A stretch of DNA of 64,000 nucleotides, taken from assembly GCF_033958435.1 (NCBI RefSeq), contig NC_134141.1, forward strand, positions 101,039,001-101,103,000, in the 5' to 3' direction. The position numbers were made by a program, and so were the translations under genes. Below, piece by piece: positions 23,301-32,700 of this stretch (the first letter of the stretch is position 1; each line of letters starts with the position of its first letter). This stretch comes from Carettochelys insculpta (Eukaryota > Chordata > Testudines > Carettochelyidae). Below the pieces are notes generated by a model. That model had not been told where the DNA came from. It made no database searches and worked only from the letters and a program-made list of their open reading frames with translations.

Positions 23301-25258
23301 GAGAAGACTTCTTCCCTGAGAGGCATAGTCTAATATTGGTAATGCAGCGTGTAGATTCCCTCACCAGGAGAGGTGAAAAAACAAGAAATGACAAGCATGC
23401 TGTTTTGTGTGTTTTATATGAGGGAACTGTGGCTTGTAATCAGTTAAGGTGTGAGTTGCACTGATCCAGTAAGCTGGTCTTAGCAGGCTTCTTCCTGGAA
23501 GCTAAATATCATACTTGGTTATTTAAAATTGGCACTTAAGGGTGGTTCTCTTAATTCTTCTCAACTTTTGCATGGTATACAGGTACTCTCCCCAGCAGCT
23601 AGCAGGACAGAGAATTGGTGTGTTCTCCTATGGGTCTGGTTTTGCTGCTACACTGTACTCCATTAGAGTTACACAGGATGCTACACCTGGTAAGTTAGTT
23701 AGACTATAGCGTTTCTCATTCAGACAGCTCACCCCAAAATTGGCTATACTGAAACATCGGTATAAGGAAAAATGCAACAGACTAGCTAATAGTGATGGAA
23801 GTATTTCTGTACCTTTGGGAAAAGAGTAAAAATCAAGATGCTGTTTCACCATGTTTCAGCTCTCAAAAGACTACCTTTTAAGTTTTTGGCATTTATAATG
23901 GCTAAAGTTAAAGTAATATAATCTTGTGTCCTGGAGGCCATGGAAATTGTATATTAAGATAAAATAATCTTCCAGATTGTATAAACATCTTTTTGAAATA
24001 CTGTACAAAGAACCCGTGTGGAAGAGTGTTTAAAGTGGAAAAGCCGTTGCATAAGGGGCAGTTCCACTCTCTTGACCTCAGAAGCCTGGTTCCAGTGGTA
24101 CAAAAAGTCATCATGGCTGGGACTTCCTAGTGCACTGGTATTTACTTAAAGTGTTAACATCGACTTAGGGGACATTTTGTGTGTTTGCAGGCTCTTCTCT
24201 GGATAAAATAACTGCTAGTCTGTCTGATCTGAAAGCAAGACTTGACTCAAGAAAGCGTATTGCACCAGATGTCTTTGCTGAAAACATGAAGATTAGACAG
24301 GAAACGCATCACTTGGGTAAATGCATTTTCATATAAAGGAAATTACAGTACGTTTAACCAAGTGATTCCTGTTGTTGTTGTTATCTAACCCATGAATTCA
24401 GTTAAGGTTTAAAGTCTAGGGCTTTTTAGTTTTACATAGTTTCAATCAAGCAGTGCTGCAGTTAAGTGTTCATGGCCCAGTTTGAGCTAAAGTGAAGGCC
24501 AGACTTTGGTGCTAATAAACTTGTTCCTCTGCTAATGTTGTGCTTGGGAAAGGGGCAATGGATGTTGTGGTAAACATTAACCATCTACAATCGATTAACA
24601 ATGTTTTCCTGATTTCCTCATAGCGAACTACATTCCACAGTGTTCAGTGGATGATCTTTTTGAGGGAACGTGGTACCTAGTGCGAGTGGATGAAAAACAC
24701 AGAAGAACTTATGCTCGACGTCCGGTGCTGGGTGATGGACCCTTAGAAGCAGGAGCTGAGGTTGTCCATCCAAGCATTGTTCATGAGGTGAAAATTCTGT
24801 ATTTTTAATACTTGATATAAATAGAAAAACTATTTGTATATAGTGATGCTGTCCAAACCGCCTATAAAAGAACAAGACACCAATAAGTTATGTCCAATTT
24901 GTTAGAATAGGTAAAATAAGAGCCACAAAAATCTCACATACATTTAAAAAAAATCCCACATGCAGAATGTAAATTTTATTGCAAGAGAGACTGAGTTAGT
25001 TTGTTTATAAACCAAGAGTGCAGAAACATCCAGTCAAACTTGAATAGCTAAAGCCAAAGTTCCAAACTTGTCTGAGAAATAATACTGCGGACTAGGAAGA
25101 ATCTATGAAACCTAAAAGAGTAGGAACTGGAAACTTGTATTTAAAAACTCTCTTTTCCTCCTCAGCTTATCCCAAGCCCTGCTAAGAAAGTGCCAAGAAT
25201 CCCTGCAACAACAGATTCGGAAGCTGTTGCTGTGTCTGTTTCCAATGGAGAGCATTAA
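16899..25258 (+). CDS. HMGCS1: HMGCS1, cytosolic hydroxymethylglutaryl-CoA synthase (nine coding exons)
   Basis: Joined coding exons are 16899-17346, 18582-18707, 20866-21030, 21800-21968, 22105-22275, 23583-23689, 24191-24316, 24624-24787 and 25166-25258. All junctions keep phase and give 522 residues, the size of the bird enzyme (human 520). The enzyme condenses acetyl-CoA with acetoacetyl-CoA to HMG-CoA, the step before HMG-CoA reductase in the mevalonate pathway, in the cytosol. Known catalytic residues fall in register: Glu95 (codon at 17,181), Cys129 in NACYGGTAA (17,283) and His264 in IFHSPYCK (21,850). The N-terminus [19 protein letters not shown] lacks a mitochondrial presequence, which separates it from HMGCS2. 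It ends NGEH before TAA. SREBP control is expected from the CpG island 1 motifs. The gene appears intact. Confidence 0.97.
17606..18144. mobile_element. Non-autonomous TIR element in HMGCS1 intron
   Basis: Left end TAGGGATGTTAAAGAGCAAG and right end near 18,105-18,144 (AAGTAACCAGATACTC, then TATATCCCTAA) are inverted relatives. Both have an adjoining AGTAACC/GGTTACT block. The interior repeats TGGCTCAGCC and TTTAAATGCAG in both orientations. It is probably hAT-like. No transposase is seen. Confidence 0.5.
18155..18335 (+). mobile_element. tRNA-derived SINE with CR1-like tail
   Basis: A pol III A box TAGCTCAGTGG lies at 18,164-18,174 and a B box GGTTGTGAATTCAATCC at 18,201-18,217. These are followed by a tail shared with CR1 3' ends (ATGGTGCTTGGTCCTGCCA, GACTGGACTAGATGACCTC, CTTCCAGTCCTAG). 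This is the reptilian tRNA-SINE design that borrows a CR1 tail for reverse transcription. It ends in a TG repeat (18,336-18,348). It is not a functional tRNA, since there is no proper anticodon arm or acceptor pairing. Confidence 0.75.
18336..18348. repeat. (TG)n microsatellite
   Basis: Short TG dinucleotide run followed by TATATA at the 3' end of the SINE. Confidence 0.7.
18582..18707 (+). CDS. HMGCS1: HMGCS1 coding exon 2 (residues 150-191)
   Basis: The acceptor TTTTTCTCTTGCAG| is strong. The exon encodes [20 protein letters not shown] and then [20 protein letters not shown], part of the thiolase-like core. The donor is GAGAG|GTTGGT, a weak match that lacks the usual A at +3 and +4. It is required by reading phase and by joining to LRGTHMQ in the next exon. 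Unspliced read-through would add about 23 codons and then a stop at 18,776. Confidence 0.93.
19300..20260. repeat. Pair of related ~120-bp segments in HMGCS1 intron
   Basis: The segments at about 19,303-19,420 and 20,128-20,250 share GACAATGAGGG or GAAAATGAGGG, GGATGGCTCT or GGGTGGCTCT, then AATTA-AG-GTAAGAATGACTCT-type sequence with few differences. Between them lie C-rich sequence (19,860-20,060) and a reverse-strand tRNA-like block near 19,680-19,730. They are probably two copies of one old interspersed repeat. Confidence 0.4.
20340..20410 (+). repeat. tRNA-like (SINE) fragment
   Basis: An A-box-like ATAGCTCAACAG and a B-box-like GATTCCCGTTCAAATCC occur at tRNA spacing. A true tRNA fold is not supported, so it is read as an old SINE head. 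Confidence 0.35.
20866..21030 (+). CDS. HMGCS1: HMGCS1 coding exon 3 (residues 192-246)
   Basis: The acceptor TTTTTTTAAATAG| is followed by [20 protein letters not shown] and then [20 protein letters not shown]. It ends HAQWQK before the donor AAAAG|GTATGT. The segment contains conserved substrate-pocket sequence of HMG-CoA synthases. The phase matches both neighbours. Confidence 0.95.
21800..21968 (+). CDS. HMGCS1: HMGCS1 coding exon 4 (residues 247-302)
   Basis: The acceptor CCTTTTGCAG| and the donor TTTCAG|GTGAGA are both strong. The exon encodes the [20 protein letters not shown] block with His264, which polarises acetoacetyl-CoA for the condensation step. It ends at IYSGLEAF. The split codon with the next exon (AG + G) gives Arg at 303, where I recall Gly in mammals. 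This is a conservative surface position as far as I can judge. Confidence 0.95.
22105..22275 (+). CDS. HMGCS1: HMGCS1 coding exon 5 (residues 303-359)
   Basis: The acceptor TTTTTTCAATAG| is followed by [20 protein letters not shown] and then [20 protein letters not shown]. It ends at LLAQ, split before the donor GCACA|GTAAGT. The NQNGNMYT segment is a conserved part of the CoA-binding region in this family. Confidence 0.95.
22280..23580. other. HMGCS1: HMGCS1 intron, no feature recognised
   Basis: Single-copy-looking intron sequence of mixed composition. No repeat family, RNA gene or coding signal is seen by eye. Confidence 0.4.
23583..23689 (+). CDS. HMGCS1: HMGCS1 coding exon 6 (residues 360-395)
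   Basis: The acceptor GTATACAG| is followed by [20 protein letters not shown] and then [16 protein letters not shown]. The donor is CACCTG|GTAAGT. The FSYGSG motif is the conserved C-terminal glycine-rich loop of HMG-CoA synthases. Confidence 0.95.
24191..24316 (+). CDS. HMGCS1: HMGCS1 coding exon 7 (residues 396-437)
   Basis: The acceptor GTGTGTTTGCAG| is followed by [20 protein letters not shown], then [19 protein letters not shown]. The donor is TTGG|GTAAAT. This is the helical C-terminal region. Confidence 0.95.
24624..24787 (+). CDS. HMGCS1: HMGCS1 coding exon 8 (residues 438-492)
   Basis: The acceptor TTTCCTCATAG| is followed by [20 protein letters not shown] and then [13 protein letters not shown]. 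It closes in a more variable stretch ending VHPSIVHE before the donor CATGAG|GTGAAA. The [12 protein letters not shown] motif is strongly conserved. Confidence 0.95.
25166..25258 (+). CDS. HMGCS1: HMGCS1 last coding exon (residues 493-522 and stop)
   Basis: The acceptor TTTTCCTCCTCAG| is followed by [19 protein letters not shown] and a variable tail ending VSNGEH, then TAA at 25,256-25,258. The [10 protein letters not shown] and NGEH parts match the cytosolic form. Confidence 0.95.
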   Translation, partial: LIPSPAKKVPRIPATTDSEAVAVSVSNGEH

Positions 25259-26925
25259 TATACCTCTGTGAGGTGGGAAATTAATTAAAGTGGGGGTGTA
25301 ATGGAAAGGAAAAGGGATTAGATATTATCTAAGTTTCACTGTACAGTAATACTTTATTGGAGCATGGAAAACTTTTTAAACTCCTTGAGGGGCTTTGTTT
25401 AATGTGGTTCCGTAACACTAAAGCATGACTGTGTTGGAAAAGTTTAAAAAAAAATCAAAGGTTGAGTGGGCTTTTGTAATGCTGGATGTTGGTGTGGTTT
25501 AATAAATGATGCAGGAGTACGTGCACTAATTACAAGATCTTGGTAGCTGGACACAGAAAAAACAGGAAATTTTGCATGACTTCCCAGATGTTTTAGTGAA
25601 ACGTTCTAAAGTAGGTTTAAATGCTCATGCATGTTCTGGGAGTAAAATCTTCTAAATGGGGAGGGTGCAGTTTTTGTGGAGAGGAAGGGAACCCATGATC
25701 AAAAGCCATTCCCCCTGAAGTCACTTGGGTTTTTAATGTTGGAGTCCTTGGTGCCTTGACTATAAGCACTCAGTTCTCTAAATACAATATACCCATTATC
25801 TTTCCCTTCTAAGATTGTTAGGAATAGGCATTAAGTGATCAAAGTCTGTGACCACTGGGTAGCTGTGGCCTCTATCTAATTTCCAGTGTCCAAATCACTT
25901 TCATCCACATTTTTAAAGCCCAACCCCATACTGTTTTGGCAACATTAGGAGAGGCCAAGGACTGAATGAAGTTGGAATCTTCACTGTCGTTCCACTGAGA
26001 AGTCTTTGGCAGCGTAATAGGAAGTAATCTGTGCCTAACTAATACAGGCTCTAATCCTGTTTCTTACAATCCGGCACCTTTTAAAAGATTAAACATAAAC
26101 GGTGATTTTTTTTTTTGTTAGCTTGATCAGAGAGCAAACTCCTAGTTCTCCATTTTCAAATATTCAGAGGACCTTATTCAAACTGACAAACGACAAAAGA
26201 AAAAGATGTTCCTCGTTCTTGCTGCTTTTACTATATTTTTCTTAATGACCATTTCTAAGTCTGAACTCATGAGTGGCTTCATACTTCAAACTGCCCCTGC
26301 ACTTCTTTAAAAAGACTGTTTGCAGGAAAACACCAAAATCTGTTCCTACCCAGTCTGAAAGCTGTCCATCATGCAAGGAATAAATGCCCAAAACTTGGGG
26401 GGAAGACTATTCTGAGCTGTGAAGAGCATTGATAGCTTGTAAAATATATTTAAATTGTTCTAATGTGCAGAACTGAGTCTCTTTGTTTAATTTTATTCCA
26501 CTGTCCACTTCAAAACGTTGTCTAATATAAACTTGCAGAAATGATGTGTTGCAAAATGCAGGTTTTTTGTAATGTGTTTGTATAATACACTGTCACTTAC
26601 TAAGATTTGGTAACTTTTTTGCTGGACTTGTATAGTCAACTTCATAAAATTTCATTTAATATGAACTGACATGGTCAAATGGTCTAAGTGCTTTTACTGA
26701 AAGTGATGGAGAAATGATGCATGATGATGCTTTTGCAAATGTTTGGGGTTTTAGTTTCATAAGAGCAACTTAATTTGTTGCCAGAAGACAAATTTATCAC
26801 AGAATAAAGTCTGTTGCCGGCAATGGACAGGCCAAGAAATACTGGCACAAAAATAAAATTAATCTGCCGTCCTCTCTAACAGTGAGGCAGATCCTCTTGT
26901 AAATAAAGTTTTAGAGCTGTTTGAA
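25259..26925 (+). other. HMGCS1: HMGCS1 3' UTR
   Basis: About 1.67 kb of AT-rich sequence continuous with the last exon. Poly(A) signals AATAAA occur at 26,803, 26,852 and 26,902, with the last followed by a GT-rich TTGTGTTGGTGTA, a good downstream element. An earlier AATAAA near 25,501 could give a short form. The end is placed about 20 bases after the last signal. Confidence 0.7.
26902..26907 (+). terminator. HMGCS1: Distal poly(A) signal of HMGCS1
   Basis: AATAAA followed about 20-30 bases later by GT-rich sequence. It is the last of a cluster of three in 100 bp. Confidence 0.6.
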
Positions 26926-27236
26926 ACTTGTGTTGGTGTAATGCTGAACTGGTGCAGAATACAACTCTTAAATGGACTAGAAAGAATCTGACCCAGCAAA
27001 CATTGGCGAGTTTAAACAGGTTACTGACCAGGGAACCCAAGCTATGCAGGTGTTCTGATATACGTGCTTCCGTTTTCTTGCATAGTGGAATGTTAAGAGG
27101 AAAGTTAATCAGACTGCCTAGTTAACACTCTAACCCAAAAAATATTTAGAATCATGTTTTAGAGCTGTATCTTTCAATGTTACATACAACCCATTCTTTA
27201 AAACCAAAGTAGTTCTCACCCAGATGTACACTGTAT

Positions 27237-27620
27237 GGCTGGGTCTACACGTGCCCCTTCCTTTCGAAAGGAATGAATATGCAGCGCCTCATTAGCATAA
27301 GGGCGGCCGCGGCCTGTGGAGATGGGACCTTCCGAAAGGACCCCCCCAGTTTTTGAAAGCCCTTCTTCTGATCAGGCCTCTATATTTACCTGCACCTCTT
27401 CAGCCATAGGGCCATCGAAGCTCCATTTGGCTGCGGATTGCCATTCCTGGCCAATGGGAGCTGCAGGTGTTCTGGTCTATGCTGCTCCTTAAGGCCACAA
27501 ATAGTGATCCACAGGCAATGAGAGCTGCGATCGCCAAGACCAGTGAAAGTGCAGGTAAACGCAAGAGTGGTGGCCCGCCAGGGACTAACCCTGCCCACTT
27601 TTTTTTTTTTATTGCCCACC
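27237..27620. mobile_element. TIR element fragment with GTCTACACGTGCC end
   Basis: Begins GGCTGGGTCTACACGTGCCC, then TTTCGAAAGG and CAGCGCCTCATTAGCAT with GGGCGGCCGC. The last two strings are shared with the element at 46,202-46,790, so the two belong to one family. The right end is not clearly recognisable. Confidence 0.5.
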
Positions 27621-27699
27621 CTTGGACTTGCCACTAGCTGCCAATGTAGCTATTGTAACTGCCAGCTCATACTGGTATAACTATCAGGGAAACATTTTT

Positions 27700-29000
27700 A
27701 GTTTGTATTTGTTGATGATGTGGGGCACAGAGCCCAAAATGTCTGATTAAGGCAGACGTATGGGTATCCTGCCTTGACACAAACATTGCCTATGGCAATT
27801 CTCTTAAAAGGGCACATAGTCAAGGAACTCTTTACTACATCAGACTGGTAGGCTATCAGAAAATCCCCAGAGCCAACCGCCAACCCTCTCCCACTCCTGC
27901 AGATGGGTTATGGAGGTGGTTTTGTTTTACTTTTGATTACAAGTATCAAAATCAAACTGTTTTGGTTTTCTATTCTAATCTTTACTGCTGATGTAAGATG
28001 AACCAGAAGCACTGCACTGTGGTATGTTTCCTTAATGTCCTATTCAAGGACGTTAGCAGTGAAGCTGAAGCCAGACATAGTTGGAGCCTGGTCCTATTAG
28101 TGGTATCCTATGGACTTTTTGGAACAGGACTGGGTACTCTGTAAAGTTCTATGTTCTTGTTGCCTCATCTCTGTAAGTCGCAGAAGGATAAAACTCTATG
28201 AAGTCCAGTAGATGGCAGCAGCGTAGCTGACTGAACACAGCAGTTGCAGCCTTTCACAGTGGTACTAAATGGTACAAAATGATTTTGAATCAGTGGAGCA
28301 GAATGTTAGGGTTTGACTTTAAATACAGGATAACTTTTGATATATCACAGCAAGAAACAGCTTGACAAACCAGAAGCAATGTTAAGATTTTTCCCCCCCC
28401 CCAAAAGCTGATGCTGGATTAATTATGAGAAAGGGGAAAAAAAAGAAAAAAAAAGTTATCTGTCAAGGTGTGATCTCAAAAAATGAAGTGCTAATATTTA
28501 ATGCCTAATATATGCTAGTTATTCTTGACTTAAGTAAATAGTTGTAGATTCCTTGGAAATGAATATGCACACATGCACAGCTGTTCAGGAATTACTCTTT
28601 CAATAATCAGATTTTATCTGTGCAAATTGAGACATTTAGCTTCTTGTACTCTGGTGACAATGTCAGGATAACAAAGTAATATGTCTACAAGTAACCATAT
28701 TACAAATATCAGTCCAAAAGATCATCCCAAATATGTTGAGGAATTTTAAAAGGCAACATCCATTAGGTAACTTATATCATTTTAATCAGTTAATGTGTCT
28801 TTCGTTTTATATGTGATGTCTGTGGACCAATGGGGAAACACAAGCAAATCTCTTTGCGAACTAGCCCTCTGAATGAACTAAAGCATTTTGAGATTTAAGG
28901 CAGTTTTGGTTTATTTAAAAGTTACAAAAATGTAACATCAAAGCTTACTGTGAAATGAATAAACTCCTTGTTAAATTTACTGACTGTAAAGTCTGCTATA
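27700..29000. other. Convergent intergenic interval / NIM1K 3' UTR
   Basis: AT-rich DNA between the HMGCS1 poly(A) region and the NIM1K stop. It contains C8 and A-rich runs near 28,393-28,455. The part nearest 29,006 is the NIM1K 3' UTR. A minus-strand AATAAA (TTTATT at 28,910-28,915) could end a very short UTR, but longer forms are possible. Confidence 0.45.
28910..28915 (-). terminator. NIM1K: Candidate proximal poly(A) signal of NIM1K
   Basis: TTTATT on the + strand reads AATAAA on the minus strand, about 90 bases past the stop. It is only a candidate, because one AATAAA in AT-rich DNA is weak evidence. Confidence 0.3.
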
Positions 29001-29006
29001 TGCAAT

Positions 29007-29756
29007 TCATAAAATTGAACATAACTTGGATGTATGTCTGATGCCACGGTATGAACTACAACCTTTCTTTAAGTCCTGCTCTTTGGGTTCTGGTTGCGTG
29101 ATTATAGGAACAGTCTCCAGGGCTCTCTTCTTTTGTACTCTGTGCAAAACAATTCGGTAGATACCAGTTATTGAACTTCGAGAATCTCTCCCGCGGTTAT
29201 TTTGAATGTGTTCTTCTGTGATTCCCAAATCTTCCAAAGTGTTTTTTACTTCAAGTTCCTCATCTCTGAGGTTACTAGTCTCTGTTAAATACTTTGGATC
29301 CAGTTTAAATGGGTCCAAAGCTTTTGGATACTGTATCCCTTGCATCCATTCATTCTTCATAATACATTCAATAGAGTATCGTGCAGTTGGGACTGGCTGA
29401 AGAACTCCTTTGATCAGTTTCTGGCAAGTGTCTGAAAGATATGGGGGGAGGCTATATGTCCCATCAAGAATGCACTTCTTCAGTTTGGCCACTGTGTCTG
29501 CTCGAAAAGGCATTGTACCTGTTGTCATAAAATATAAAAGGATGCCTAGTGCCCATATGTCCACATAAACGCCAACATAGTTTTCGTCTCGGAAGAGCTC
29601 TGGGGCAGCATAAGGAGGAGATCCACAGAAAGTGTTTAAAGTTTCATCTCTTTTACTGATTGTGCTGAATCCAAAGTCTCCCAACTTCACACAGGTGTTA
29701 CTGGTGTAGAGCACATTTTCTGCTTTCAGGTCTCGGTGAATGATATTGTTATCATG
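29007..29756 (-). CDS. NIM1K: NIM1K last coding exon (residues 188-436)
   Basis: The acceptor on the minus strand is TTGCTCTACAG| at 29,757. The exon begins [20 protein letters not shown] and includes the HRD and DFG motifs, the T-loop with Thr229, and the rest of the C-lobe ([14 protein letters not shown]). A roughly 100-residue tail holds [10 protein letters not shown] and [13 protein letters not shown], then [15 protein letters not shown] before the stop. An internal GTG/ATG-like start at 29,714 is not the real start. Confidence 0.96.
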   Translation of the reverse strand, partial: HDNNIIHRDLKAENVLYTSNTCVKLGDFGFSTISKRDETLNTFCGSPPYAAPELFRDENYVGVYVDIWALGILLYFMTTGTMPFRADTVAKLKKCILDGTYSLPPYLSDTCQKLIKGVLQPVPTARYSIECIMKNEWMQGIQYPKALDPFKLDPKYLTETSNLRDEELEVKNTLEDLGITEEHIQNNRGRDSRSSITGIYRIVLHRVQKKRALETVPIITQPEPKEQDLKKGCSSYRGIRHTSKLCSIL

Positions 29757-32700
29757 CTGTAGAGCAAGAGGAAAGTAAGGTAAGTATTTGTATATGAGAA
29801 GGTTTTCCCAGCTATTTTTGTCCCTATATTGTTACCATATAGAAGTTGACATTTAAAAAGTCAACATGTGGCAAGTTATACTACATAGTGGGTCTGAGGG
29901 TTTCCAGTGTTTTCCCAATAGCTAGAATAGGAAAATCTACATGTAGAATATGGAACTTCACAGTTAAGGTGCTCAAACAAACTTAATTTTGCCTGTGCTG
30001 ACACCAGTGGTGGGGAGGAAGAGAGAGAAAATAATTTCTTTAAAAATCAGTGTAACCTGGCACCTTAACACTTGCATTAATCATAGTTGTATGATTATTC
30101 CAGAGCATTGCTACAGGACCGGGTTAAAGCAACTGAACCACCTTTCCTTAACCTAATATTTACGTTTCTTTTAAGGAGTTAATAACAGTGATTTTGCAAT
30201 AATTACACCATCTCTCATGGTTTTTTGCCTTATATTCCTGATAGAGCTGATTAAAAATACTTATCTTAATACTTTTTGTGCAGGCCCATCCTGTATCCCA
30301 ACTGAACATCCTCTGATCTCTTTTTGAATGTTTCTGTGGATGATACCTCATCACCCTTTAGACTCGATAAAAGGCAGGCCAAACTTCATCGACTTCTATA
30401 CGTTTAGGCCAAGGTTGAATCTGAGCCATAAAGATCTTTTAGGGTAGACCATTATCACTTCATAGATCTCGACTTGCTCTAGAACTACACCTATTATACC
30501 AGGTGCCATTATGCTATTTCCTTTCATCCATTGTGTTCTCCTTCCTCCCAAAACCAGAAACCTGCTATATATAGAGTGCTGATTCTTGGGTCCAGGAATC
30601 AGCATGATACACGTTAGCTTAGTCAGCATGTTTCCAGATGCAGCATGATTTCACATCTGGACAGGAGTGCTGTATGACAACAAAGAAAGTTGTCATGCTG
30701 GCATGATGTTCTATGTGAAATGAGTTTTGTGATCTCAGTCTGCTACCCAAGGCAGAGGTAACGATCAGAAAAATACCATTCAGGAGGCATGGTTAAGCTG
30801 TAAACAGGCAGGGCACTGCTTTTAGGTTGTTGCAGTTCTACTCTTGCCCTGCCTGTTTACTGCTTAACCGTGCCTCCTGAATGGTTCTGATTGTCACCTC
30901 TGCTTTGGGTAGCGGACTGAGAAGTATAAAGTTATGTGGTGAAGTCTACATTGCCACTGCATGTGGGGTGGCTGTTCTGTGGGGACTTGGGTTTCCAGAA
31001 CTGTCTTTCAGGAACCTTTCATTAACACTACACCTATCTGGTGCAAAACAAAAATACATTTATGAAATCTGCTAAAGTAATGAAGGGTAATTTAGACCTA
31101 CAGCAAAACAACTTACCATGTGCTTTACAGCAGATGCGATCTGGGAGAAAATTAATTTACTTTCCATTTCTGTTAACTTTCCCTCTGTGCTGATTTTAGC
31201 AAAGAGTTCTCCACCTCCTGCATACTCCATCACAAGGTGCAGTTTTGATAATGTTTCCACCACTTCGTAAAGTCTGATAATGTTTGGGTGGTGTAGTTTT
31301 TCCATACTGGAAATTTCACGGGATAGTAAACGTTGAGTTTTCTGATCTAACTTGGTCTTGTCCAAAATCTTAATTGCTACTTTTTCTGGAGAGAAAAAAT
31401 ATATTTGAATATATTAGGACAAATGTTTGCCTTAAGACTCTTGTTTAAAGCAATACTTATTTATGGGGAAAAACTTTTTAAAAATCTCAGTTCTTTTTTC
31501 CATTTAATATTCATTTACTGTCAGTCACAGCCAGGCATCCACGTCAAATTCTAATACAGCTCTGCACATACGCCACTCCTTCAGAACCAAAGCACCATTT
31601 TCCAGTTACTTAGTATCCAGCAACATAATAGGAAGCCAGAGGTGGTTCTAGTTAACCTAAACTGATGGTCAGATGGTAACAGAGAGGTAGCCGTGTTAGT
31701 CTGTATTCTAACGAAACAAACCAGCAGTCATGTAGCACCTCAGAGACTAACAAAATGATTTATTAGGTGATGAGCTTTCGTGGGACAGACCCACTTCTTC
31801 AGATCTATAGAATTTCAAGTCCAGACCCAGTTATAAAGCATAGAGTTCCAAAGAAACTTGCAATAAAAACTGACAAATCAAATACATAGAACCCCTCACC
31901 TCGCTCCTTCAGGTTTAACTGAAGCCAAGTAATCAGTTTCTTTAAAGGACTACAGGCACTTGGGTGGCAATTAGTGGACTAATAAGGCTATTGGCTCAAT
32001 AAGTGGGAGGAAGAGGAAGAAAGGGGAGCTCAGTGGGTGAGTCTGGACTGAGAGAAGAAGCTGCATAGATGTCCCTAGCTGTAAGCCTGCACTAGATTCT
32101 GTTATACTGTATACATGGTGAAAGGACGATAATCAGGTGTATGTTTGTGGTTAAGAGAGCAAGAAACAGGTGAGGCAGCATGGCATGCTGGATAGCAGGG
32201 GAGCTGCTCTGTGACAGAAGGCTCACAAATTTGTTATTGGATGTGAACAAGCCTGACCTGACCTCTTCACAATGTCTTCTGCCCTTCCCCCACCAAAAAC
32301 CACAGCCCCAAACTGCCTGATTATACTCAATGCTACTGTTAAGGTTTGTGTTTTACCGGGTTTCCTTTTGGGGTTCTTGTCCATCATAGTCAAAAAATAT
32401 GACTCTAATATATCATTTACTCAGGCAAGCACAAACTTCAAAGGGAAAAAAAAGATAGGAAGTATGTCTACGGGAAAAAGAGAGTTCAGGAGATCTGGCA
32501 GTTTTTAAAGAAACATTATTAAGGGCACAAGAGAAAACTATCCCAATGCATAAGAAAGAAAGTATGTTATGAACTATGCTGACTTAACCAGGAGATCTTC
32601 AATGACTTGAAACTTGGTCATACGAAAAGCAGAAGATAGATCACATTATAAAGAATGAATATTAAAGAAAAGATATGGACAAAATAAGAAAGGCCATGGC

